Positions 12,903 through 20,010 of a stretch of DNA of 21,764 nt are shown one piece after another. Location: positions 1 through 21,764 of the forward strand of contig JBBQRA010000090.1 in NCBI GenBank assembly GCA_038215275.1, read 5' to 3'. This DNA is from Ga0077553 sp038215275. Lineage in GTDB: Bacteria; Acidobacteriota; Terriglobia; Bryobacterales; Bryobacteraceae. The notes under the pieces were generated by a model. That model saw only the letters and a list, made by a program, of their open reading frames with translations. It searched no databases and was not told the origin of the DNA. The first letter of the stretch is position 1. The number at the start of each line of letters is the position of its first letter. A program made the position numbers and the translations under genes.

Positions 12903-14501
12903 ATGTCCCGGTTCTCGCTTCCCGCCGCCCTCCTCCTCGCCCTCCTCTTCTTTGCCGCCGGCTTCACCTTCATTCGCCAAATCGGTGTCCAGCAGGACGA
13001 GGTGCTCTTCACGACAGCCGTCGTTCCTCCTTTCGAATATCACTACGCGATCGAAATCAATGGCCGTCCCTTCACAGCCATGATCATGCCCTACCTGGGC
13101 ACCCTCAAAGGGCACCTTTACACCAAGATCTTTGCGCTCTGGCCGGCCGACGTCTATGCCATCCGCCTTCCTATGATGGCGCTCAGCGCCCTTACGCTCC
13201 TCCTCTATTGGGCCATCTTCCGCCTCACTCTCGGGCACCTCGTCGCCACCATCGTCGTCGCCCTTCTCGCCCTCGATCCGCTTTACGTCCTCACCTCCAC
13301 CTTCGACTGGGGACCCGTCGTCCTGCAGCGCTTCCTCCTCGCCGCCGGCCTGCTGGCGCTGGTGTTCTACCATCGCAAGCCCAATCCCTGGCTGCTCGCT
13401 TTCGCCGGTTTCGTCTTCGGCCTCGGCGTTTGGGATAAGGCGACTTTCTTCTGGCTCCTCGGCGCGTACTCCCTGGCCGGCTTTCTCATCTATCCAGCCG
13501 CCATCGTCGCCCCGTTCACGTTCCGCCGCCTCGGCCTCCTCCTGCTCGCTGGCGCCCTCGGCGCCGCACCTTTCGTCTATTACAACCTCCACCGTCCCGC
13601 GGAAACTCTCGCCTGGACCCCTCCCGCTGAAACACTTCCCTACACCCAGCGCGGCGTCATCATGAAGCGAACCCTCGATGGCTCGGCCCTCTTTGACTAC
13701 CTCACCCGCCAGGACGCCCCGCCGTCTCTGCCCACTTATACTAGGCTCGAATCCGCTGGCCTCCAACTCAGCGGCATCACCGGCCACGTCCACCACCACC
13801 TCCTCTTTATCGCCCTTTTCCTCGCCCTCGGCATTGCCCTTTACTTCCGCCGCTCTACTTACGCCCAGGCCACCTTCTTCGCCGCGATCGCTCTCAGCTC
13901 CGGTTGGCTCGTCATGTTCGCTTTTGCGATGGGAGGTCAGGGCTCCCATCACACGGTTCTCCTCTGGCCGCTCCCTCACCTGATGGTCGCCTGCGCCATT
14001 GCCGAACTCGCCCGCCGCCGCCTCGTTATCGCGCTCGGCCTCACCTCCGTCATCGCCGGCTCGGAAGCTCTCGTCACGGTCGAATACTACGCCCAGATTG
14101 TTCGCAATGGCCCACAGGACTACTGGACCTCCGCCGCCGAACCCCTCCGCGCCTATCTTTCCGACGCGGCTCCTAACGCCATCTATCCCCTCGAATGGGG
14201 CATCATCGGACCGCTCCGTGCCCTCGGCCGCGGCAAACTTCCCCTCGGCTTTACTCCGGAATGGCTCGACGCCGGCAGCGAGTTCCGACCTCAAGACCAA
14301 GCGGCCCTCAACCACCTCCTGACCGTTGTCAATCCCTACTTCGTCCGGTACGTAGACCGAACCAGCCGTTCAAACAGCGCCGTCGAACGCCTCATCGCCC
14401 GTTCTGCCGAACTCGGCTACAACGAACATCAACTCGCCACCATCAATGACCGCCACGGCCGTCCCATGTTCCTCGTCACCCAATTCCGTACCAGCCCATA
14501 A
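12903..14501 (+). CDS. GT-C-like polytopic membrane glycosyltransferase
   Basis: 532 residues with about ten hydrophobic helices, e.g. residues 7-24, 90-140 and 150-215. The first external loop carries GVQQDEVLF (Asp32-Glu33), the position where ArnT/PMT-type GT-C enzymes have their catalytic acidic pair. Later loops have STFDWGP and FGLGVWDKATFF. The C-terminal 130 residues are soluble, on the outer face if GT-C topology holds. Such enzymes move sugars from a polyprenyl-phosphate donor to lipid or protein acceptors; donor and acceptor are unknown. It is divergent from marR over 81 bp, sharing the palindrome region. Only a weak TGTGGTAAAAA box precedes it, and no Shine-Dalgarno. Confidence 0.7.
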   Translation: MSRFSLPAALLLALLFFAAGFTFIRQIGVQQDEVLFTTAVVPPFEYHYAIEINGRPFTAMIMPYLGTLKGHLYTKIFALWPADVYAIRLPMMALSALTLLLYWAIFRLTLGHLVATIVVALLALDPLYVLTSTFDWGPVVLQRFLLAAGLLALVFYHRKPNPWLLAFAGFVFGLGVWDKATFFWLLGAYSLAGFLIYPAAIVAPFTFRRLGLLLLAGALGAAPFVYYNLHRPAETLAWTPPAETLPYTQRGVIMKRTLDGSALFDYLTRQDAPPSLPTYTRLESAGLQLSGITGHVHHHLLFIALFLALGIALYFRRSTYAQATFFAAIALSSGWLVMFAFAMGGQGSHHTVLLWPLPHLMVACAIAELARRRLVIALGLTSVIAGSEALVTVEYYAQIVRNGPQDYWTSAAEPLRAYLSDAAPNAIYPLEWGIIGPLRALGRGKLPLGFTPEWLDAGSEFRPQDQAALNHLLTVVNPYFVRYVDRTSRSNSAVERLIARSAELGYNEHQLATINDRHGRPMFLVTQFRTSP

Positions 14502-14508
14502 GCTTGTG

Positions 14509-14541
14509 CCGCGGAAGTTCAGTCTTGGGCGTCCTCCGCGG
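14509..14541. repeat. Weak dyad CCGCGGA/TCCGCGG after the membrane-protein gene
   Basis: Seven-base GC arms (14509-14515 and 14535-14541) separated by 19 bp lie in the 105-bp spacer before the oxidoreductase gene. It could be a weak transcript end. There is no T-run, and GC-rich sequence makes chance dyads likely. Confidence 0.2.
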
Positions 14542-14606
14542 CGTCGGCGTGCTCTCGTTCCCTCTCGTCGCCGCCGCCGAAAATTCAGCGTAAACTGTCA
14601 GGAACT

Positions 14607-15857
14607 ATGGTTCGTCGATCTTTCCTCGTCTCCGCCGCCGCCGCGGCCTCTCAGTCGTGGGCCCAGGCCAACGACCGTCTCCGTGTCGCCATCGTCGGCG
14701 TCGGCTCCCGTGGCTCGGCCCACATTAAGGAACTGCTCCCGGTCGCGAACCTTGAAATCGCCGCCCTCGTCGAAGTCGACGGCACCCGCGCCGAAGCCGC
14801 TTCCCAAACAGTCTTCGCCGCCACCGGTAAGCGCCCGCTCATCCACACGGATATGCGCCGCGCCTTTGAAGACAAAAACATCGACGCCGTCACAATCGCC
14901 ACCACCAATCATTGGCATGCGCTTACCGCCATCTGGGCCATGCAGGCCGGCAAAGACGTCTATGTCGAAAAACCCGTGTCGCACAACATCTTTGAAGGCA
15001 TCAAGTTAGTCGAAACCGCGCGTAAATATAATCGCATCGCCGCCGGAGGCACCCAGCGCCGCTGGTGGGGCCGCTATCGCAAGGCGGTCGAACTCCTTCA
15101 CGCTGGCGTTATCGGAGACATCTACCAGGGTAACTTCTTTTTCCCTGGCAGCCGCGACTCTCTCGGCTTCAAACCCGTCACCCAGCCCCCCGCCAACCTC
15201 AACTGGGAGCTCTGGGTCGGCCCCGCGCCCATGCAGGGCTATCACGCTAACTTAGTCCCTTATAACTGGCACTGGTTCTGGGACTTCGGCAACGGAGAAC
15301 TCGGAAACAACGGCATTCATATGATCGATGTCATCCGCTGGGGCATGAACAAGACCTACCCCGTCAAAGTTCGCTCCACCGGTGGCCGCTTCGGCTACAA
15401 AGACCAAGGCCAGACTCCCAATACTCAGAACGTCACCTGGACCTACGCCGATGGCTCCGCCATTCTCGGCCAACTCCGCGGCCTCTACACCACGGAGCCC
15501 ATGGCGTGGGATTTCTTTGGCTCGAAGGGTCACCTGCATCTCAAGCAGAACGGCGAGTTCTCCATCACGCTTGGCCGCAACAAGCAGCCCGAACCCGCCG
15601 TCGAGTCCCCCGCCAACCTCGACCACTTCGCCAATTTCGCTGACGCCGTCCGCGCCCGCAATCCAAAACTGCTTCATGCCGAGATAGAAGAGACCGCCGT
15701 CTCGACCGCGCTCTGCCATCTTGGTAACATATCTCACCGTCTAGACCGCGAACTCCGGTTCGACCCAGCGGCCATGAAATTCGTTAACGACTCCGCTGCC
15801 GACGCGCTGCTGACTCGTCCGTATCGGAGCCCTTACATCGTCCCAGACAAGGTGTAA
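14607..15857 (+). CDS. Secreted Gfo/Idh/MocA family oxidoreductase
   Basis: 416 residues. The N-terminus MVRRSFLVSAAAAASQSWAQ is a short twin-arginine-type signal, suggesting export already folded with its cofactor. The NAD(P)-binding Rossmann domain follows: VAIVGVGSRGSAHI (27-40), ATTNHWHALTAIWAM (98-112) and the signature EKPVSHN (121-127) containing the conserved lysine. The C-terminal substrate domain has WDFGNGELGNNGIHMIDV. The family oxidises or reduces sugars and cyclitols or opens glycosides; the Tat-exported subgroup is common in Acidobacteriota, Planctomycetota and Bacteroidota. The substrate is unknown. AGGAA lies just before the ATG, with TAAACT further upstream as a possible -10. 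A DUF3592-like gene follows by 5 bp. Confidence 0.92.
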   Translation: MVRRSFLVSAAAAASQSWAQANDRLRVAIVGVGSRGSAHIKELLPVANLEIAALVEVDGTRAEAASQTVFAATGKRPLIHTDMRRAFEDKNIDAVTIATTNHWHALTAIWAMQAGKDVYVEKPVSHNIFEGIKLVETARKYNRIAAGGTQRRWWGRYRKAVELLHAGVIGDIYQGNFFFPGSRDSLGFKPVTQPPANLNWELWVGPAPMQGYHANLVPYNWHWFWDFGNGELGNNGIHMIDVIRWGMNKTYPVKVRSTGGRFGYKDQGQTPNTQNVTWTYADGSAILGQLRGLYTTEPMAWDFFGSKGHLHLKQNGEFSITLGRNKQPEPAVESPANLDHFANFADAVRARNPKLLHAEIEETAVSTALCHLGNISHRLDRELRFDPAAMKFVNDSAADALLTRPYRSPYIVPDKV

Positions 15858-15862
15858 CCCCC

Positions 15863-16276
15863 ATGCTGTCTACCTTCCGCCGCCCCGTCCTCGCGGCACT
15901 GGCCATCGCCCTAGTGGCGTTGGGTTTGTGGGCTGCTGTGCCCCTCGTTCCGCTCCTGTGGCAAGGCAGCCGTGCCGAAGCCCGTGTAATTGACTGCGAA
16001 CCGCTCTCTGCCCGTTCCTACCGCGCCACGTTCGAATTTGCTCGTGGCCGTGATGCCGAATTGGTCCGCGTCTCGCGGGACATCACCGGCGGCCGCCGCT
16101 CCCGATGGCTTGGCGTCGGTGCCCCGGTCCGCATTCTCCATTTGCCTGAAGAACCCCAACGTCTTCTCATACTCAGCTACCCCGGTGCGGACTGGTTGCC
16201 TCCCGTAGTTCTCCTTAGCGCCGGGGCGTTTTTCGGGTTCGTTTGGAAGAGAACGACGCCTGCAAAGCATCGTTAA
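15863..16276 (+). CDS. DUF3592-like small membrane protein
   Basis: 137 residues. Two membrane segments, about 10-33 and 108-130, enclose a small strand-rich outer domain (AEARVIDCEPL, YRATFEFARGRDAELVRVSRD, GVGAPVRILHLPEEPQRLLI). This is the usual layout of DUF3592 proteins: helix, short beta domain with a VxY-like strand and a G-x-PVxILHxP segment, then helix. Function is unknown. It starts 5 bp after the oxidoreductase stop with AAGGTG over that stop, so it is probably co-translated. Its last 62 bp overlap the convergent PRiA4b ORF-3-like gene. Confidence 0.7.
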   Translation: MLSTFRRPVLAALAIALVALGLWAAVPLVPLLWQGSRAEARVIDCEPLSARSYRATFEFARGRDAELVRVSRDITGGRRSRWLGVGAPVRILHLPEEPQRLLILSYPGADWLPPVVLLSAGAFFGFVWKRTTPAKHR

Positions 16277-16793
16277 TCTCGACCGGGTCAAACGCTTCTG
16301 CGTCGAAGCCCTCGCCCGCCCATTCGCTCAGCTCATCGTGCTCAGGATGGGACGGGTCCCGCATCGCTTCCAGGAAGCTCAGGTACCCGTAGGCTCCCCC
16401 GACATCCTCGGGTGGACAGGCCCGCTTGCCGGTAACGCAGTGGGGCAGGGGCAACGTAATTGCCTCCGGCAGAATCTTCTCCACAACAATTCGGTGCCGC
16501 CAATCGTCGCCGAAATCGTAGGTATACCCGATCCACGCCTTCTCGCCGGGCAGCATCTTTTCCACTGTCACCTTCGAGGAGTCTTGGATATCCGGATCGC
16601 CAAATTCCCGGATGCCCCAGTAACCCCCGTCGAACTCAAACTGATAGAGGTGGCTGTTCGTCCAGCCCATCGCAATCTGAATCACTGAATGCAAGTCAGA
16701 CAGCCGCATCGATCCCGGAACGAGGATGCGCCGCCAGACCGGCGGCGCAACTTCCTTAAGAGTCACTTTCAATTGATAGATTCCACTGGCCAT
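16215..16793 (-). CDS. Plasmid pRiA4b ORF-3-like protein
   Basis: 192 residues. The family marks are clear: PPVWRRILVPGSMRLSDLHSV (17 on), QIAMGWTNSHLYQFEF, YTYDFGDDWRHRI and CPPEDVGGAYGYLSFLEA. Family members occur on plasmids, near transposases and in chromosomes; their biochemical role is unknown and no transposase is present here. The family-like part ends near FDPVEINDALQ. The last dozen basic residues (SFSSKRTRKTPRR) are antisense to the DUF3592-like gene and look like a run-on extension. ATG 16793 is chosen because it opens the conserved N-terminus (MASGIYQLKVTLK); TACAGT lies 6 bp upstream as a possible -10. The BsuPI-domain gene ends 17 bp before it. Confidence 0.85.
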   Translation of the reverse strand: MASGIYQLKVTLKEVAPPVWRRILVPGSMRLSDLHSVIQIAMGWTNSHLYQFEFDGGYWGIREFGDPDIQDSSKVTVEKMLPGEKAWIGYTYDFGDDWRHRIVVEKILPEAITLPLPHCVTGKRACPPEDVGGAYGYLSFLEAMRDPSHPEHDELSEWAGEGFDAEAFDPVEINDALQASFSSKRTRKTPRR

Positions 16794-16810
16794 CGAAACA
16801 CTGTACCGAA

Positions 16811-17671
16811 CTACAGCGTGATCCGCGCGGACCCGGCGAACTCCCTCCCCGACGCCCCCGCCGTCAACCACGCTTCGATGGTGTACACCCCGGCTTTCCA
16901 TGGCCGAGGCAACTGCAAGGCCAACGGCACCTCCACGGCGTACCGCAGTCCGGCCTCCGTCACCTCCTCCTCGCGAACGATCTGGATGAACGCCTGCCCC
17001 TCGCTCCACCGCCACAGCACGTCCCCGTCCGGGTCTCGCAGCACTACGTCATACGTCTGCCCCGTCGGGAAGATCACCTTGAAAGGCGCCGGCCCTGCGT
17101 TCAGACGCATCGTCACAGTCAATGTCGTTGCATCCTTCCGCGCTACCTGCACCTGGAACAACGACCCGTCCAGTCCGCCCAGCGTCAATTGGCCGACCTT
17201 GGCGGCCACCAGTTTCATCGTCTTCGGCCCCGCGATCGTCTGCTCCACGCGCTCCAACATACCGATATTGGCCGCGTAAACCTCCCGCTCCAGTCCCGCA
17301 TCGGCGCATGAACTTGTGTATGCGATTACGCCCCCCTTCTCCGGCTTCCCCGTCGCCGTGCAATTTCGGAATTCGGACGTAAACTCGTCTGCAAAGTCAG
17401 TCAGCATCCGATCCCGGCCCGACTCCTCGTCGAAATAGTATAGATTGCCGTCTGCACGCACCCGCACCCAGAGCGGCTCGGCGACGTATCCGATCAACCG
17501 GTGGAACACCCGCCCGTCCGCTTTCGTTAGCGGGGTGTTGTCCACACGAATCGAGGTCGTCGCGCCACCCGAATCATTCTGGTAGGTCCATTCATTCCCG
17601 GGCTGTAATGGGAAAAATTCGGCGCCGAACATCGTGGCGGCGCCCAGCATGATGGAAAAAAGGGTCCTCAT
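16811..17671 (-). CDS. Secreted protein with C-terminal BsuPI domain
   Basis: 286 residues. The signal peptide is about 1-16. An N-terminal strand-rich domain starts with FFPLQPGNEWTYQND, the opening seen in many secreted beta-rich lipoprotein-like proteins. The C-terminal 90 residues match the BsuPI (intracellular proteinase inhibitor) pattern: LTVTMRLNAGPAPFKVIFPT, GQTYDVVLRDPDGDVLWRWS (residues 204-223), then PRPWKAGVYTIEAWLTAG. BsuPI was first described as a cytoplasmic protease inhibitor in Bacillus, but the domain is widespread in secreted proteins where its role is unclear. Start: ATG 17671 is preferred to the in-frame TTG 17680; neither has a clear ribosome site. Confidence 0.8.
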   Translation of the reverse strand: MRTLFSIMLGAATMFGAEFFPLQPGNEWTYQNDSGGATTSIRVDNTPLTKADGRVFHRLIGYVAEPLWVRVRADGNLYYFDEESGRDRMLTDFADEFTSEFRNCTATGKPEKGGVIAYTSSCADAGLEREVYAANIGMLERVEQTIAGPKTMKLVAAKVGQLTLGGLDGSLFQVQVARKDATTLTVTMRLNAGPAPFKVIFPTGQTYDVVLRDPDGDVLWRWSEGQAFIQIVREEEVTEAGLRYAVEVPLALQLPRPWKAGVYTIEAWLTAGASGREFAGSARITL

Positions 17672-17943
17672 AAACAACAAAGCGAACTCAGCCCACTCAG
17701 GTGGCTCATCGCTCCCCAGAGTTTACTGCCGTATCCCCGTCGTCAGATGGCCGTCGATCCATTTCGTCCGCCTGAGCGCCCCACGCCACACCGCCTCGGA
17801 AGCCGCTCTCGCCCCTCCTCCACAAACCCCGCCCTCGCCACCTGGGTGCGCCGCAGCCTTCCGTCCCCACTCCCGCAAAACAATTCTCTCGGCTCCGAAT
17901 CCTTTCGCTTATTCGTGGCTCTCCCCGTAGGAAAGGAGTCTGC
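17672..17943. other. 272-bp stretch without a supported gene
   Basis: It lies between the divergent BsuPI-domain gene and the broken sigma-factor gene. A 66-codon plus-strand frame (17747-17947) ends in TGA overlapping the ATG at 17944 (ATGA), but its peptide is Pro/Ser/Arg-rich and unrecognisable. I could not find sigma region 2 in any frame. It may hold decayed sequence of the sigma-factor gene. AAAGGAG at 17932-17938 is a strong ribosome site. Confidence 0.5.
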
Positions 17944-18355
17944 ATGAACCTGTTTGCCACTAACTTCGGCGGCCGTACGTGTCCGCTCCAGAACGCTCCG
18001 AAACACTTGCCGATCTCGACCAATGCCGGCACTCGCTCCTCGGCCGGGCGCTCTACCTTTCGCGGGACCCACCTTGGCTCCGCGAAGTCCTGATCCTCCG
18101 CAACATCGAAGGCATCGAGGGCAGTGCTGCCGCCGACATGCTCGGCCTCTCGCTGCCCGCCCTGAAAAACAAGTTCCATCGGGGCCGCTCCGCCTGCCTG
18201 CCGCCATCCAGCAGGGCCCCCTGCCGCATCACCCCGAAAACACCGAGAGCTGCAGACTCTGTCGACCGCGTCATCGCACTCTCAGGCACTGCCGCAATCG
18301 GCTTCCTCAGCCCCGGCGCTTCGCTCATTTACTCGACCAACTCGCCCGGCTCTAA
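17944..18355 (+). pseudogene. Broken ECF sigma-factor gene (region 4 remnant)
   Basis: Three frames seem to be pieces of one gene. AAAGGAG (17932-17938) sits 5 nt before ATG 17944, whose frame gives only 48 codons. From about 17979 the next frame encodes RSETLADLDQCRHSLLGRAL, then WLREVLILRNIEGIEG and AAADMLGLSLPALKNKFHRGR, a good match to sigma-70 region 4 with its helix-turn-helix. Near 18185 a third frame takes over (RLPAAIQQGPLPHHPENTES onward) and ends in TAA 18353-18355, which overlaps the stop of the convergent FGE-fold gene as CTAA. That overlap copies the junction type seen at other gene pairs here, supporting it as the original end. Region 2 is missing, so the product cannot be a working sigma factor. 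Confidence 0.5.
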
Positions 18356-19185
18356 GGTTCCCGCGCCGGCCGGAACCCAATCATCCGCCACGCCTGCAGC
18401 GACGGCCATCCTCCGCTCCGCGCCGAAACCCGCAGGTCTCCCGATTCAAAGAAAAACGCCCCACCTCGCAGCACCCGGTAAGCGCCGGTGGCCGGCCCTT
18501 TCGGATTCTTTTTCGGCGACTCTTTGTAGTAGTCCCGCTGATACCAGTCCTGGCACCACTCCAACACGTTCCCGGCCATATCCAGCGCCCCATACGGCGA
18601 CGCCCCTTTCGGAAAGGTACCCACCTCCATCCCCGTATCGAACTGCTGCTTGCCTACGTAGTTCGCAAACTCGTAGCTGATCTCGTTCCCCCACGGGAAC
18701 TTCCGCTTGTCCGTCCCCCGCGCCGCCTTCTCCCACTCGGCCTCGGTCGGTAGCCGGTACTTCTTGCCTGTCTTCTCCGATAGCCAGTTACAGTAAGCCG
18801 TCGCCGCGTCCCAGTTTACCCCCAGCACCGGATAATTATCGCTTCCCGGGGTCCCGCCGCCGTGGTTATTTGCTTGGTTCCAGTAGGGGCTCTGATCCTT
18901 CGGAACCACCCACCCATTCGGCCAGTACTTCTTTTCGTTGTAACCCGGGTCATTCTGGAACTTCTTCCAATCCGCGTTGGTTACTTCGAGCTTACCGATA
19001 TAGAAAGCATCCAGCGTCACCGTATGCACCGGCCGCTCCCGGTCCATCCCTTCGCCCGTCGTGTCGCCCATCGTAAATGCCCCGGCCGGCACCAGCAGAA
19101 ACTCGCCGTACCCGTCGTTCACCGTTTTCGGCAACTGCTGCGCGGCCACGATCCCACTGGCCAATAGAAATATTCCGAGCCTCAC
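18352..19185 (-). CDS. Secreted FGE-sulfatase-fold protein lacking the catalytic cysteines
   Basis: 277 residues. A signal peptide (about 1-15) precedes a full formylglycine-generating-enzyme fold: FLLVPAGAFTMGDT (29-42), RPVHTVTLDAFYIGKLEVTN (51-70), PVLGVNWDAATAYCNWLSEK, RLPTEAEWEKAARG (144-157), KFPWGN and DMAGNVLEWCQDWY (202-215), then YRVLRGGAFF. True FGE carries a pair of cysteines after the RGG motif; here that segment (ESGDLRVSARSGGWPSLQAW) has none. It is therefore unlikely to make formylglycine and may be a binding or other enzymatic variant of the fold. No sulfatase gene is in the window. The start is GTG, directly after the TAA of the esterase gene, with GGGGGAAG upstream, so translation is coupled. 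Confidence 0.9.
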   Translation of the reverse strand: MRLGIFLLASGIVAAQQLPKTVNDGYGEFLLVPAGAFTMGDTTGEGMDRERPVHTVTLDAFYIGKLEVTNADWKKFQNDPGYNEKKYWPNGWVVPKDQSPYWNQANNHGGGTPGSDNYPVLGVNWDAATAYCNWLSEKTGKKYRLPTEAEWEKAARGTDKRKFPWGNEISYEFANYVGKQQFDTGMEVGTFPKGASPYGALDMAGNVLEWCQDWYQRDYYKESPKKNPKGPATGAYRVLRGGAFFFESGDLRVSARSGGWPSLQAWRMIGFRPAREP

Positions 19186-19983
19186 TTACTGCTTCCCCCC
19201 GAAAAACTTGTTCAAATTCAAAAAGTGCTTCAATTGGTCCATCCACGGACCATACTCCGGGCTCGTCGTTGCCGCCCCGAATCCGTGCCGCCCCCGTTGG
19301 TAAAGGTGTAACTCCACCACCGTCCCTGCTTTATTCATGTCCAGAAAAAGCTGCGCTGACCCATTCGCCGCCCCGCGGTCGTGCGCCGCCGCCAGCAGAA
19401 ACACGGGCGGAAACTCCGCCAATTTCTCGCCCGGCATCGACCGCCCCGCGCTATAAACCATGACCAGCGAATGCGCCTTCGACGACAGTTGTTCCACCGG
19501 ATCGGCCGCGCCAGAGTCGCCTGCCGACGCCGTGGCGGCTACGTTCCGTGCCATGCTCGAACCCGCCGAGAATCCAGCGAACGAAATCCGCTCTGGATCA
19601 ATCCCGAACTCCTTCGCCCGCGACCGCACAATTCGTATTGCCCGGTTCCCGTCCAGCGCCCGAGCCGCTTCGTCATATCGCGGACTCAACCGGTATGTCA
19701 GCACAAATGCCGTAGTCCCCCAGTCGTTGAAGCGCTCGGCAATGTCAATCCCTTCGAGGTTGTACATCAGCATGATATTCGACCCTCCCGGCGCGATCAC
19801 CACCGCCGACCCGTTCGGCTTCCCCGTCGGCCGGAACACCGTCAAAAAAGGTGCATCCAGCGGACCATCGCCCAGCGCCATCGGTACCTTGCCAGGCTCC
19901 CACAACGGAATGTTGAAGTGCGGATCAGCCGCAAAAAGAACGGGCAGGGATGCTGCCATCAGGACAATATTTCGGAGGAACAT
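19186..19983 (-). CDS. Secreted alpha/beta-hydrolase, esterase of the BD-FAE/Aes type
   Basis: 265 residues. The signal peptide is about 1-18 (SLPVLFAAD). The alpha/beta-hydrolase core has the oxyanion segment VVIAPGGSN (61-69), nucleophile Ser139 in GFSAGSS, Asp202 in AAHDRG and His233 in GRHGFG, giving a complete triad. Secreted relatives deacetylate or de-esterify plant cell-wall polysaccharides such as xylan; that substrate is inference. An in-frame ATG at 20001 would add six residues but overlaps the -10-like TATGAT, so ATG 19983 is used. The FGE-fold gene follows with no gap. It is divergent from the transporter gene. Confidence 0.88.
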   Translation of the reverse strand: MFLRNIVLMAASLPVLFAADPHFNIPLWEPGKVPMALGDGPLDAPFLTVFRPTGKPNGSAVVIAPGGSNIMLMYNLEGIDIAERFNDWGTTAFVLTYRLSPRYDEAARALDGNRAIRIVRSRAKEFGIDPERISFAGFSAGSSMARNVAATASAGDSGAADPVEQLSSKAHSLVMVYSAGRSMPGEKLAEFPPVFLLAAAHDRGAANGSAQLFLDMNKAGTVVELHLYQRGRHGFGAATTSPEYGPWMDQLKHFLNLNKFFGGKQ

Positions 19984-19995
19984 CGATCCGGAGCA

Positions 19996-20002
19996 TATCA
20001 TA
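19996..20002. promoter_or_regulatory. Overlapping divergent -10-like boxes
   Basis: On the plus strand TATCAT (19996-20001, 5 of 6) lies 9 bp before the transporter ATG. On the minus strand TATGAT (19997-20002, 5 of 6) lies 13 bp before the esterase ATG. The boxes share five bases, so the two promoters should compete. No clear -35 is seen for either. Confidence 0.4.
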
Positions 20003-20010
20003 AAGAGTTC

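Noticed and set aside
12849..14315. 488-codon minus-strand open frame
   Set aside because: Antisense to the GT-C-like membrane protein; highly Glu/Gly-rich with no recognisable domain.
17706..18179. 157-codon minus-strand open frame
   Set aside because: Antisense to the sigma region 4 remnant; Arg/Gly-rich with no domain and no ribosome site.
17979..18680. Single-frame 233-codon gene containing sigma region 4
   Set aside because: Beyond about 18355 it is antisense to the FGE-fold gene and loses protein-like character; a frameshifted gene ending at 18355 fits better.
19381..20010. 210-codon N-terminal extension of the DctA-like gene
   Set aside because: Antisense to the esterase with its complete triad; DctA proteins begin at the residues coded from 20011.
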